DNA of 64,000 nt from the NCBI GenBank assembly GCA_018266915.1, contig JAFDZM010000030.1, positions 1-64,000 on the forward strand, given 5' to 3'. Source of the DNA: Bacteroidota bacterium. GTDB lineage: Bacteria; Bacteroidota; Bacteroidia; Sphingobacteriales; Sphingobacteriaceae. The notes under the pieces were generated by a model that had not been told where the DNA came from, did not search any database, and worked only from the letters and a program-made list of their open reading frames with translations. Shown piece by piece: positions 44,114-52,637 of this stretch. A program made the position numbers and the translations under genes. The number at the start of each line of letters is the position of its first letter. The first letter of the stretch is position 1.

Positions 44114-45866
44114 AATTGCTGGTACTTTGCTGTGAGTTAAATATTTGTACATACTCTGTGCAGGTATGCATCAGTTCGTCATGCTTGCCTGTGGCTACTA
44201 TTTCGCCTTCCATCAATAAGATGATCTGATCATATTGCTCAACCGACGCTATTTTTTGCGTTACGGAGATCAATGTCAATCCCGGATAGTTCTTATGCAC
44301 ATTTTCCAATATCTTCTTCTCCGTATTATTATCTACACGGGCGGTAAAATCATCCAGTAATAAAATCTTCGGATTTACTGCCAATGCCCTGGCCAGCATA
44401 ATACGCTGCTTTTGTCCTCCTGAAAGACTTGCGCCCCGCTCTGAAACCACCGTGCTTAATTTCTCCGGTAAAGCATTCACAAAGTCATGCAATTCAGCGG
44501 TATCAATTGCTTTTTGCAAGGACTCATCAGTTACCTTGTCACTAAAGGCGATATTTTCACGAATACTCATATTAAATATGATACTATCCTGGAATACAAA
44601 GCCAACGTGGCTATGGAATGCCTCACTATTATAAGCATCAATTGGTCGGCCATCAAATTCTATTGTACCCGAATTTGGCTTTATTAAACCGGTCAATAAG
44701 TATAATAATTGTGATTTGCCGGCCGCTGTCGGGCCTATGACGGCAATCTTCGATCCTGCTTTAACGGAGAAAGAAATGTCTTTCAAAGCTGGTTTCTGAC
44801 CGTAAATCACATTCACATCCTTTAGCTCGATGTTGCCTTTTAATGGCTCAGTAATGGTTCCTGTCTGTGGTGGCTCTGGTGCGTTCAATATGCCATTGAT
44901 ACGCTCGAATGAAGCAGTGGCCTGGGCGATGATATTGCTCATAAAGCCGATTACCAGTATCGGGAAGATCAATTGCACCAGGTAACTATTGAACGCTGCA
45001 AAATCGCCCAAAGACATGGTTTTGTTGATCACAAAATGTCCACCCAAAACCAAAATGGATAATGTGGCTATATTGGCCGTAAAAGTGATAACCGGGATCA
45101 ATCCTGCAAATAATCTTAATATTGAAAGACCATAATCCCTGGCTTTACTATTGGCTTTCAGAAATTTATCAAACTCCAATTGCTGCGAGTTGATTACCCT
45201 GATCAGAGCAGAACCCAAGATACTTTCATTAATTACCTTATTCAGCCAATCGATCACCGCCCGGCTCTCTTTAAACAATACCCGCACCTTTTTCAGCACG
45301 ACCGCGAATGTGATACCGATGATGGGTATAATAGCAATCACGCATAAAGCCAGCTTCCAGTTAATGGTTAGCAGCATGATGCTTGCACCCACGATGATAA
45401 ATATGGACGAGACAATTGAAACCAATGCCTGCGACACGAACATCTTGATCGAATCCACGTCGCCTGTAAGGTTCGTCAATAATTTGGAAGGCGATACCTG
45501 ATCAATAAATGCATTGCTCTGCTTTGAAATTTTTTCAGAAAGCTGTCTGCGGAGATCGCGGGCCACTTTTTCGGAAGAATAAGTTTGAATGATACTTTGC
45601 AGGTAAGCAAATATGAATATCATAAATATTGCCAGCGAAAATTTAACGATGACCGGATTCAGATCGAAATGAAACGATTGACCAAAATGCAGAATGTATG
45701 CTTTGATATAATCATCAATTCCATGTGATATGATCTTCGGCAACCATAAACTGATGCTATTGCTGATAAGGGCAAATAATATTAACAGCATCACTAACCC
45801 CTGGTATGGCTTAAGCAGGCTAAAGATGCCGGGCTTCTTATCTTTTTGTGGTTCTTTTTCAGGCAT
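44094..45866 (-). CDS. ABC exporter half-transporter, subunit A (degenerate Walker B, consensus signature)
   Basis: A 590-residue half-transporter with six membrane helices (about 20-310). Walker A 'GPTAAGKSQLL' (about 376) and signature 'LSGGQKQR' (about 480) are normal. However, Walker B is 'KILLLDDFTARVD' (Asp in place of the catalytic Glu) and the switch His is Gln ('ISVTQKIAS'). The faulty residues are exactly those that would share an ATP site with the faulty signature of subunit B. It is the first gene of the two-gene unit. Confidence 0.92.
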   Translation of the reverse strand: MPEKEPQKDKKPGIFSLLKPYQGLVMLLILFALISNSISLWLPKIISHGIDDYIKAYILHFGQSFHFDLNPVIVKFSLAIFMIFIFAYLQSIIQTYSSEKVARDLRRQLSEKISKQSNAFIDQVSPSKLLTNLTGDVDSIKMFVSQALVSIVSSIFIIVGASIMLLTINWKLALCVIAIIPIIGITFAVVLKKVRVLFKESRAVIDWLNKVINESILGSALIRVINSQQLEFDKFLKANSKARDYGLSILRLFAGLIPVITFTANIATLSILVLGGHFVINKTMSLGDFAAFNSYLVQLIFPILVIGFMSNIIAQATASFERINGILNAPEPPQTGTITEPLKGNIELKDVNVIYGQKPALKDISFSVKAGSKIAVIGPTAAGKSQLLYLLTGLIKPNSGTIEFDGRPIDAYNSEAFHSHVGFVFQDSIIFNMSIRENIAFSDKVTDESLQKAIDTAELHDFVNALPEKLSTVVSERGASLSGGQKQRIMLARALAVNPKILLLDDFTARVDNNTEKKILENVHKNYPGLTLISVTQKIASVEQYDQIILLMEGEIVATGKHDELMHTCTEYVQIFNSQQSTSNYELRSK

Positions 45867-46008
45867 ATATGGTCATTTAACCTTTTTGGTCAGGTAAAAA
45901 TAATAAAGCGTCGTCAGGCTACCACGAAATTAATAAATCAAATCGCGATCATCGCCTTTTACAGAAAAAGACGAACGACAGTAAAAAAGATTTTAAATAA
46001 TTTTCAGA

Positions 46009-46329
46009 TTATGAATTTTCCTGCAGGTATTTGTAGTGTAGTTGTTTGATCGTTTCTTCAGATTCTGATTCGGCCGAAATTCCATATCCTGATACCAGAA
46101 GGCCTTTCACGCCAGATGCAGAAGCCAATGCATAAACGTTAGCCTCGTCACCGGGATCGGACTGTCCTTCATAACGGTACAAGTCGGCTATCTCAAAATC
46201 AGTTGCGGCATATTCCTTTCCGTCGGCAACCAATTTATCTTTTTGCAGATTAAAGTCCAGGGTATAACCTTGTTTGTGAAGCTGCTCAATAGCCTCAGTT
46301 ATAGTGGCATAATGGAATTTCTGTTTCAT
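46009..46329 (-). CDS. Conserved Bacteroidota small protein (often mislabelled PRPP synthetase)
   Basis: From the ATG at 46329 the protein has 106 residues: 'MKQKFHYATITEAIEQLHKQ', 'GYTLDFNLQKDKLV', 'DFEIADLYRYEGQSDPGDEANVYALAS', 'GVKGLLVSGYGISAESES'. This pattern ('EAI..L...GYT.DFNL', 'F.V...YRFEG.S.P.D..I.YAI', 'G.KG.LV..YG.Y') is widespread in Bacteroidota and, as far as I recall, often called phosphoribosylpyrophosphate synthetase, although it is far too short and lacks the PRPP-binding motif. Function unknown. A frame extending upstream to 46434 has no conserved sequence. Confidence 0.75.
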   Translation of the reverse strand: MKQKFHYATITEAIEQLHKQGYTLDFNLQKDKLVADGKEYAATDFEIADLYRYEGQSDPGDEANVYALASASGVKGLLVSGYGISAESESEETIKQLHYKYLQENS

Positions 46330-46471
46330 AGCAAATAATGGTTTGACCTGATGCAATATAAAGTTAAATTTACCATAAATATGGCCACAACCGGAAATTT
46401 TACAGCTAGTTGTAGCATTTCTTACAAAGAACACGTAAGGGTTAATAAAGTTATTTACTAAACGAATTATT

Positions 46472-47194
46472 ATGAAACTTTACGGCAACCCATTAAATAG
46501 ATGGACGGCATTGTTGGGCATAGGTTGTTTTCTATTATTGCTTACTTCCTGTTTAAAATCAAAAAATGATTATACACCTCCACCTGTAGGTTATGTAACA
46601 TTTTTCCAGGCTGCACCTGATCAACAGCCAGTTGATCTTTATTTCAACAGCAACAAGGTCAACCAGGCTCCTTTAAACTATGGCGACGGTATAGATTATT
46701 TCCAGGTATATCCCGGCCTCAGAACGGTTAACATTAATAATTCAAACAGCAATACCTTATTATTCTCTGACACAGCAAGGATAAGCCCCAATATCGCCTA
46801 TTCGTTGTTTTTGATCGAAAATACCACACAGCAATTAGGCCTATTTTTGTTAACTGATTCCATCAGTAAACCGGCCACAGGAAAAGCAATACTACGTTTT
46901 ATTAATGTGAGCCCCGATGCACCAGCGGTTGACCTTGCACTAAAAGATAGCACGGCCTTTGTTACCAACAAAGGTTTCAAAGGATTCTCCTCCTTTATTC
47001 CAAAAACCGGAGGTCAAACCTATAATTTCGAGATACGCCAGCATGGAACGAACACTGTTTTGGCAACGCTTTCGGGTGTAACACTTAGCAGCGGTTTGGT
47101 ATACACTATCTGGCTTCATGGACTTGCAAATACAGCCATTGCCGGGGATAAACTAACCGCCAGTATTGTAACCAACGCCTATTATAGCAATTAA
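46472..47194 (+). CDS. DUF4397 domain lipoprotein
   Basis: A 240-residue protein with a lipoprotein signal ('LLGIGCFLLLLTSC', lipobox LTSC). DUF4397 features follow: 'VTFFQAAPDQQPVDLYFNSNKV' and a second 'LRFINVSPDAPAVDLALKDST', two related Ig-like repeats of about 100 residues each. Such proteins are exported and surface-linked, with no known activity. A terminator follows 22 bp after the stop. Confidence 0.88.
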   Translation: MKLYGNPLNRWTALLGIGCFLLLLTSCLKSKNDYTPPPVGYVTFFQAAPDQQPVDLYFNSNKVNQAPLNYGDGIDYFQVYPGLRTVNINNSNSNTLLFSDTARISPNIAYSLFLIENTTQQLGLFLLTDSISKPATGKAILRFINVSPDAPAVDLALKDSTAFVTNKGFKGFSSFIPKTGGQTYNFEIRQHGTNTVLATLSGVTLSSGLVYTIWLHGLANTAIAGDKLTASIVTNAYYSN

Positions 47195-47215
47195 ACGTTT
47201 CCTACCTCCTAATCT

Positions 47216-47246
47216 AAAGCAGGTCCATTCACGATCTGCTTTTTTT
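47216..47246 (+). terminator. Rho-independent terminator of the DUF4397 gene
   Basis: AAAGCAGGTC and GATCTGCTTT form a 10-bp stem (one G-U) with a 7-base loop, followed by a run of T residues. Confidence 0.88.
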
Positions 47247-47559
47247 AGTACCTGTTTCAATTTGATAAAGTCCTATCAAAATGATTGGCATTATACAAGG
47301 CAGTGAAATTTCAACAAATTTGATTTTGACAATATTTCAGATTGGCGGCTATGCCTGAAAATGACCCATGAAATTTTAGTAAAAAGCAATTTTTATTTTA
47401 GTTTCAGTAGAATACAGCTAATGTTTCAATTTTGATAATAGTGTCCTGTCATGGCGATATTATTTACATTAAAACAAAGTTTTGATTACAAAAGATAATC
47501 AGTTTAAACAATACAATATCAGTCATTTATAAAACATTTTACAATTCTGACCGTACTAT
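47247..47559. other. Gene-free AT-rich stretch
   Basis: About 310 bp without a convincing reading frame on either strand and without an RNA structure I can recognise. It leads up to the sigma-54-like promoter at 47560 and is long enough to hold upstream binding sites for an activator, but I cannot point to a clear palindrome. Confidence 0.5.
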
Positions 47560-47575
47560 TGGCAACAAAATTGCT
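47560..47575 (+). promoter_or_regulatory. Candidate sigma-54 (-24/-12) promoter
   Basis: TGGCAACAAAATTGCT fits the sigma-54 consensus TGGCAC-N5-TTGCW with one mismatch; the invariant GG and GC are exactly 10 bp apart. It lies 26 bp before the ATG at 47602, which puts the expected transcription start about 14 bp before the gene. rpoN is encoded at 32.5 kb. Confidence 0.55.
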
Positions 47576-47601
47576 GTTAAATAGTCATCTAAATAATTAA
47601 C

Positions 47602-47793
47602 ATGACAACATTATACCTGGTACTTGAAATAAGTGCTCTACTATTAGTTATTATTCTTCCATTGCGGGGACCGAAAAATATCAAGAAGAAAAAAGCAGAC
47701 CCAATGGAATTGAGCGAATGGGCCATTGATGAAAACGGCGACCTACAGAGTTACATCAAAAAGGATGAACCGGATCATCACCATCATGCATGA
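47602..47793 (+). CDS. Small membrane protein with His-rich C-terminus
   Basis: A 63-residue protein: one membrane helix at residues 3-20 ('LYLVLEISALLLVIILPL'), a basic stop-transfer segment ('KNIKKKKADP') and an acidic/His-rich tail ending 'DEPDHHHHA'. The basic segment puts the tail in the cytoplasm. A sigma-54-like promoter precedes it and a perfect terminator follows, so it looks like its own transcription unit. The His cluster could bind metal ions. I do not recognise a family. Confidence 0.6.
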   Translation: MTTLYLVLEISALLLVIILPLRGPKNIKKKKADPMELSEWAIDENGDLQSYIKKDEPDHHHHA

Positions 47794-47818
47794 TATTCTA
47801 AACAAATCATCTTTAAAT

Positions 47819-47851
47819 AAAAAACCTCTCAAACTACTGAGAGGTTTTTTT
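47819..47851. terminator. Bidirectional Rho-independent terminator
   Basis: CCTCTCA and TGAGAGG form a 7-bp stem with a 6-base loop, flanked by an A run on the left and seven T residues on the right. It serves the convergent genes ending at 47793 and 47859. Confidence 0.93.
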
Positions 47852-47858
47852 ATGCCTT

Positions 47859-48350
47859 TTATTTCGCGGGTTTAAAATCCTGGTTGGTAACAGGCGGAGA
47901 TGAAGGTATAGTGATTATATTGAACCCATGCTGATTGTCTTTATGGCAGCTATTGCAATCGTTGGTCAGCTCTGTAAAGCCCATTTTAAATTTGTCCATA
48001 TCCTGCTTAGTGATAGCAGCTTTAATCGTATTCACTGCCGGGTCAATAATCCCCAGGCTTTTTATTTCAGGTCGATCGGTGCAGTATTTTTTTACATCGT
48101 CCAAAGTCTCTCCTATTTCATGCACCTCAAAATCGGCCAGTTTCCAGTTTTTGTTGATCCCGGCAAACCAAAGCTTGGCGTGATGTTCTTGTATCCCCAT
48201 CATAAACTCGCCTAAACCGGGTTTATAAGTGTCATTCAACTTAGCCTGTAAACTATCAACTTTAGCTTGTAACTGTTGGTTATTCCCCGATTGATTGCAG
48301 GCGATCATTATAAAACAAAAAGCAACAATAAGGGGTAAAATAATTTTCAT
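47859..48350 (-). CDS. Lipoprotein with a single CxxCH haem motif
   Basis: A 163-residue protein with a lipoprotein signal ('LIVAFCFIMIAC'), a short coiled coil ('QLQAKVDSLQAKLNDTY') and a helical domain with 'FTELTNDCNSCHKDNQHGF' (CxxCH) near the C-terminus. The preceding helices ('MGIQEHHAKLWFAGINKNWKLADFEVHEI') fit a cytochrome c'-like four-helix arrangement. A monohaem electron carrier at the envelope is likely, but no redox partner is adjacent. Confidence 0.75.
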   Translation of the reverse strand: MKIILPLIVAFCFIMIACNQSGNNQQLQAKVDSLQAKLNDTYKPGLGEFMMGIQEHHAKLWFAGINKNWKLADFEVHEIGETLDDVKKYCTDRPEIKSLGIIDPAVNTIKAAITKQDMDKFKMGFTELTNDCNSCHKDNQHGFNIITIPSSPPVTNQDFKPAK

Positions 48351-48381
48351 TTTGAATAGATTTAGTGAAGTTAAAGTTATT

Positions 48382-48978
48382 CTAATTCCCTAACGTTTCA
48401 TAATCGTTTATTGTATCAATGTCGATACTTCCCTGGGGGAAAGATACAGTTGCCAAGAAGTCACTATGCCGCATCATGATTTTCTTTGCACCGGTGTCAC
48501 CACTTAAATCCATTAATTCCGCAAAGAACTGTTTGTGAAAAAGTGCGGGTGTGCCAATGGTATCCCCATACTGACTGGCTATAATTGGTTTATTCGTTTC
48601 TTTCTGTTTTTCTATCAGGCTATTTAACAAATCAGGGGTTACAAAAGGTTGATCGCACACCATTAAAACTACCGAATCAATAACATTATCTAATGCGAGA
48701 ATACCACAACGAATGGCTGAAGCCATACCGCTTTGCCAATCATCGTTTATTACCACCTGCATTTCCGCACTATCGGTCTCCTTTTGTATGGCATCGGCAT
48801 TGCTTCCCAATACAACGATGACAGATTGAACTGATTGTTTTGCCGTATCTATTGCATGCTGAAGAAGTGTTTTATTTTGATATTTTAGTAGCTGTTTCGG
48901 TTGACCTAAGCGGCTCGATTGCCCCGCAGCAAGAATAACCGCAGCACAATTCTTTATAGTTTTGTGCCTGTCAGTCAT
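48382..48978 (-). CDS. MobA/MocA-like nucleotidyltransferase
   Basis: The 198-residue protein shows the nucleotidyltransferase loop 'AVILAAGQSSRLGQPKQLLKY' (LAAGxSxRxGxPK), 'VLMVCDQPFVTP' and 'FFAELMDLSGDTGAKKIM'. The type and context fit a molybdenum cofactor cytidylyltransferase (MocA), which makes the cofactor for xanthine-dehydrogenase-type enzymes. It overlaps the xdhC-like gene by 4 bp, a standard pairing. No molybdoenzyme gene is in the window. Confidence 0.87.
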   Translation of the reverse strand: MTDRHKTIKNCAAVILAAGQSSRLGQPKQLLKYQNKTLLQHAIDTAKQSVQSVIVVLGSNADAIQKETDSAEMQVVINDDWQSGMASAIRCGILALDNVIDSVVLMVCDQPFVTPDLLNSLIEKQKETNKPIIASQYGDTIGTPALFHKQFFAELMDLSGDTGAKKIMMRHSDFLATVSFPQGSIDIDTINDYETLGN

Positions 48979-50093
48979 CGGTTATGAATTACTGTTGTAC
49001 GTAACCGCAGAAACCTGCCATCCCTACCTGAAAGTGCAGCTTTTACTTCGGCGATGAGTGAGAGAGCGATCTCTTCCGGGGTTACAGCGCCAATATCTAA
49101 TCCAACAGGCGCGTGTATCCTGTCCATATTTTCAGTTGGGCTGATTCTGCCTTCCTCTGTCAATTCCCGCCATATTTTCTCTGACCTGATCCTTGGGCCC
49201 AGCATACCGATATAAGGTGCAATGGTCGCCAATGCTTTGGGCAGATTATTTTTATCTGTTTTATAATCATGTGCCATTAGGATGATCGCTGTATAATCGT
49301 CTACAAAGATGCTTTGGAAATTCGCCGGAAGAACTACGTCATCAGCAATCGAAATAATATGTGGGTTGATCTTTTGCAGCTCAGCCACAATAGTTAGTCT
49401 CCACCCCATTTCTTTGATCAAACGACTCAGAGGATAAACATCATACTGATGTCCCATCAAAACCATACTGATCTCGGGCGGTAATATCTCGATAAAGCAT
49501 CCTAATCCGAGGCCCTCTTCTATCCCGAGATAACAAGGCCCGGAATGACCTATAGAAATTTGTTCTGATACGGCTTTATTTAATTCTTGTACTATTAAAT
49601 GATTACTCAAAACATCCAGGCTCGATGCATTGGTATACTTGATAACTTCGCCTTCCCTTACATTTTTCCAATCTCCTGATAGTTTGGTTATAGTTATCAG
49701 AATATGCGTTTCCCGGTGGGCTTCAACACAGCGTTTTAAAACTTCTACAGGGTTATTTTTATCGTTGACATTTAGAGGAGTTAACAGTACATCAATCACT
49801 CCATTACAGCCTAATCCTACACCAATTTGGTAAGGATCGTCTTCGGTAGTATCATAAGTGATTATTGTTGGGGTCGATTTTCTTATTGTCAGTTGAGCAC
49901 GTTTTAAGGCGTCGCCTTCCAGGCAGCCACCACTTATGCCGCCTACCCAAACGCCGTTATCCATGATTAACATACGGGCACCGGTGCGACGATAAGATGA
50001 GCCTTCAACCCGCACAACGGTAGCCAAAGCCAAACCAACCGATTTTTTATCCGCTTCGTCATAAGCCTTTATGATTGCCTTAATTTCCTTCAT
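48975..50093 (-). CDS. XdhC/CoxI family protein
   Basis: The 372-residue protein has the XdhC N-terminal block 'LALATVVRVEGSSYRRTGARMLIMDNGVWVGGISGGCLEGD', 'GVGLGCNGVIDVLL' and a C-terminal Rossmann-like XdhC domain ('DYTAIILMAHDYKTDKNNL', 'GMLGPRIRSEKIW', 'PVGLDIGAVTPEEIALSL'). XdhC binds molybdenum cofactor, protects it and inserts the sulfurated form into xanthine dehydrogenase family enzymes. Paired with the MocA-like gene. Confidence 0.92.
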   Translation of the reverse strand: MKEIKAIIKAYDEADKKSVGLALATVVRVEGSSYRRTGARMLIMDNGVWVGGISGGCLEGDALKRAQLTIRKSTPTIITYDTTEDDPYQIGVGLGCNGVIDVLLTPLNVNDKNNPVEVLKRCVEAHRETHILITITKLSGDWKNVREGEVIKYTNASSLDVLSNHLIVQELNKAVSEQISIGHSGPCYLGIEEGLGLGCFIEILPPEISMVLMGHQYDVYPLSRLIKEMGWRLTIVAELQKINPHIISIADDVVLPANFQSIFVDDYTAIILMAHDYKTDKNNLPKALATIAPYIGMLGPRIRSEKIWRELTEEGRISPTENMDRIHAPVGLDIGAVTPEEIALSLIAEVKAALSGRDGRFLRLRTTVIHNR

Positions 50094-50138
50094 GCGGCTT
50101 AAAAATACGGAATACTTGCCGGGAGCGAAAGCCCGATC

Positions 50139-51761
50139 TTAATTTCCAAAAGGTGGCAAACCATTCAGCTGGCGATACAGCGGCATATCGTTACGCTGCT
50201 GAGCCGATTGGTGGAATTTAGTGCAGTAATATACTTGCAAATGCAGTTCAACCCTGCCATGACGAATGATTTCAATATCCGGCAATTGTTTTACCGAATC
50301 AAAATATGGTTTTACGTCTGCATCAACGCTTGCCTGGTTTTCCTGTGCAATAACTATGGCATCTTTACCCAGTAAAGTATTAGGATCGCTTAAAAAAGCA
50401 GTATTTCGCGGATCGAAACTAAAACAGATCACATCCTTCTGCCCTTTTAGCGCCCAATCTATTTTACCTGTTAGCCACCAACGAGGGGTACCCGCAAATA
50501 TGTTCTTATTTTCCAACCAGCCTTCTTTTTCAAAACGGGTGCGGATATCGTCGTAATCAATCCCCTGTATGGTTGGGTCTACGTTGTCTCCGTGAAATTC
50601 CTTGACAATCCATTTCGGGCCATAATACTGCCAGAAACCCGTCACCATGTGAAAGCTCAGCACACCAATGGTAATCACAGTAAAACAAGCAGAGAATCTT
50701 AGCCAACGCCGTGTGCCCCTGCCAGCCAAACCACCCTGGGTTATTTTTTTGTCGATGGCAAACCCCAATGGCATAAAAAGCATCATATACCCCGGTGCCT
50801 GCCAGTGGAAATGGTATTGCAGATCGGCCCATAAGGTAACTACAGTAAAAAATACAATTGGTAATATCGACAACCAGAATGTAAAGCTATAAGCTTTTGA
50901 CATCAGCCTGTTCACAAATGAGCGATAAAGTTCGCGGATGGTTGGTACCCATATCCATGGCAGCAGCCACAAAGCCTGACCACCAATACTGCGGAAGAAC
51001 CAATCGAAATGGAATGCAAATTTTTTACCGGTTCCGGCTCTTGATCCCTGGAAAACAAAAGAAGCCCAATTGTTATTATAATTCCACCATAATACAGGGA
51101 AAGCAAATATAATGGTTATCAACACAGCCACATATGGTCCAGGGTGCCAAAGCCAGTGACGTAGTTCCTTGTTGGTACCGATGAACATGAATACACCGGC
51201 AAAAATAAATAGCACATGGTATTTACTTAACGTAGCCAACCCAAGGCAAACGCCCGTCATGATCCATAAAAACCAAGTACGGCCGCTGCTTCTTATTACT
51301 TTCTCCTCGCCCCGGTTGTTGAACAGCAGTTCGATAATAAAATAAACACTCGCCAGCCAGAAGAACATCAGCGGGGCATCAGGTTGGAACCAACATGCAA
51401 TAGCTACGGTGAATACAGCGCTTAGATTCATTACTACAGCTGCCCAAAATCCAGCACGTGCGTTGAACAATTTTCTTGTAATAGCAAATAATAACCAGCT
51501 TGTGCCTGCAAATAACAACACTGCAGGGAAACGCAACCCAAGATTAGTCAGTCCGAATATTTTGATGCTGATGCCACTTAACCAGAAGAATAATGGCGGT
51601 TGATCGAAATAACTCCATTCCAGGTGAGTAGTGCCACGGAAGTAATACGCCTCGCCAATTCCGAGGCCTGTATAAGCAGCTATAAAGAGTCGTAAAACAA
51701 ATGTAACCAGGATAAGTACAAGCGTATAAGAGGCAGCGTTACCTTCGGTAAGTTTCTTCAT
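50139..51761 (-). CDS. Glycosyltransferase family 39 (ArnT/PMT-like) membrane protein
   Basis: From the ATG at 51761 it has 540 residues with about 11-12 membrane helices. The first periplasmic loop has the catalytic acidic pattern 'YTGLGIGEAYYFRGTTHLEWSYFDQPPLFFWLSG', typical of GT39/GT83 lipid-phosphate-sugar transferases (ArnT-like). The C-terminal periplasmic domain is soluble ('VKPYFDSVKQLPDIEIIRHG'). It probably transfers a sugar from polyprenyl phosphate to an envelope glycan or protein. Acceptor unknown. A GTG at 51770 is an alternative start. Confidence 0.85.
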   Translation of the reverse strand: MKKLTEGNAASYTLVLILVTFVLRLFIAAYTGLGIGEAYYFRGTTHLEWSYFDQPPLFFWLSGISIKIFGLTNLGLRFPAVLLFAGTSWLLFAITRKLFNARAGFWAAVVMNLSAVFTVAIACWFQPDAPLMFFWLASVYFIIELLFNNRGEEKVIRSSGRTWFLWIMTGVCLGLATLSKYHVLFIFAGVFMFIGTNKELRHWLWHPGPYVAVLITIIFAFPVLWWNYNNNWASFVFQGSRAGTGKKFAFHFDWFFRSIGGQALWLLPWIWVPTIRELYRSFVNRLMSKAYSFTFWLSILPIVFFTVVTLWADLQYHFHWQAPGYMMLFMPLGFAIDKKITQGGLAGRGTRRWLRFSACFTVITIGVLSFHMVTGFWQYYGPKWIVKEFHGDNVDPTIQGIDYDDIRTRFEKEGWLENKNIFAGTPRWWLTGKIDWALKGQKDVICFSFDPRNTAFLSDPNTLLGKDAIVIAQENQASVDADVKPYFDSVKQLPDIEIIRHGRVELHLQVYYCTKFHQSAQQRNDMPLYRQLNGLPPFGN

Positions 51762-51871
51762 TTTAAGCACAGGGGTATTTTCCCGATCTGCAAAGTGAAC
51801 AATTCTTTAAAACAATCACGAATTATTTGTTCACTTTTTTAAATGAGGGCCATCAAAATCTGTGACCTGAA

Positions 51872-52450
51872 CTAGCCTATTCTTGGTTGTATAGAAGATT
51901 TTGATATCAGGAAAGCCGGCAAATATTTATCCATGATCTTGTACAGGTGACTCATTGCCAGCAATTTAATATGCGGTATATTCAATTTATATTTCCTGGT
52001 TTCTTTAGCCTGATCATTTAAATAACGCAGGCGCACAAATAATTCAGCATCCGGGTCAAGCTCAAATTTATCAGCTTCCTCTTTGGTCATTTTCCCGCCA
52101 CGAAGTTCCAGGTCAGTTTTTTCGCTGTCTGACAGACGGTCGTAATACTCCGGATATTGATAAGCCAAATAACGTGTAGCACGCAAATCACTTTCAACCA
52201 AAGTAGCCAGGCGCTCTGAGAAACCATGCTCACGCAAATAATCGGCCCCTAATATTTCTCCTGCATTATGAAAAAATGCAGCCAGTATTACTTCATCCTC
52301 GTATCCCTCTTCTTCAGCCAGCGCTGCAGCCTGCGATACTTGTTCTAACTGAGACAGTTCCTGGTCTGTCGGTTTTCGCTTTCCATATTTTTCATACAGA
52401 GCAAAAACCTCATTTACAATGCTTTCCGGTTTTAAGATTGAAATATTCAT
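51872..52450 (-). CDS. HD-domain-like protein with altered metal motif
   Basis: A 192-residue cytoplasmic protein whose helices match HD-domain phosphohydrolase-like oxygenases ('EVFALYEKYGKRKPTDQELSQLEQVSQAAALAEEEGYEDEVILAAFFHNAGEIL'). The usual His in the first helix ('LEHxxQxAxLAE') is Gln and the HD pair is HN, so the metal site looks damaged. The C-terminal part ('ELFVRLRYLNDQAKETR') still follows the family. It may be a regulatory or structural remnant rather than an enzyme. It is divergent from the glycosyltransferase at 52638. Confidence 0.7.
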   Translation of the reverse strand: MNISILKPESIVNEVFALYEKYGKRKPTDQELSQLEQVSQAAALAEEEGYEDEVILAAFFHNAGEILGADYLREHGFSERLATLVESDLRATRYLAYQYPEYYDRLSDSEKTDLELRGGKMTKEEADKFELDPDAELFVRLRYLNDQAKETRKYKLNIPHIKLLAMSHLYKIMDKYLPAFLISKSSIQPRIG

Positions 52451-52613
52451 GATATACGGCTTTATACAAATGAAACAACTGCATATTATTAAATTATTAA
52501 CTCAACATGATGTATTCATAATGGTTTCTTAATGTTGAAAAATTATATAAACAATATGAAAAATGCATGAAATACATAACCAAAACTTAACATTTTCTTA
52601 ATTGTTACCTAAC

Positions 52614-52621
52614 TACCTTTG
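52614..52621 (+). promoter_or_regulatory. Bacteroidota -7 promoter box
   Basis: TACCTTTG matches TAnnTTTG, 16 bp before the ATG at 52638. It also rules out the longer frame starting at 52602. Confidence 0.62.
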
Positions 52622-52637
52622 TAAAACTATCGCAAGG

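Noticed and set aside
46330..46434. N-terminal extension of the 46009 gene
   Set aside because: The extension has no conserved sequence and would use up the divergent promoter region with the DUF4397 gene.
47602..47793. C-terminal HHHH as a cloning tag artefact
   Set aside because: The run is four His in a natural Asp/Glu/His-rich tail with ordinary flanking chromosome, not a vector-derived tag.
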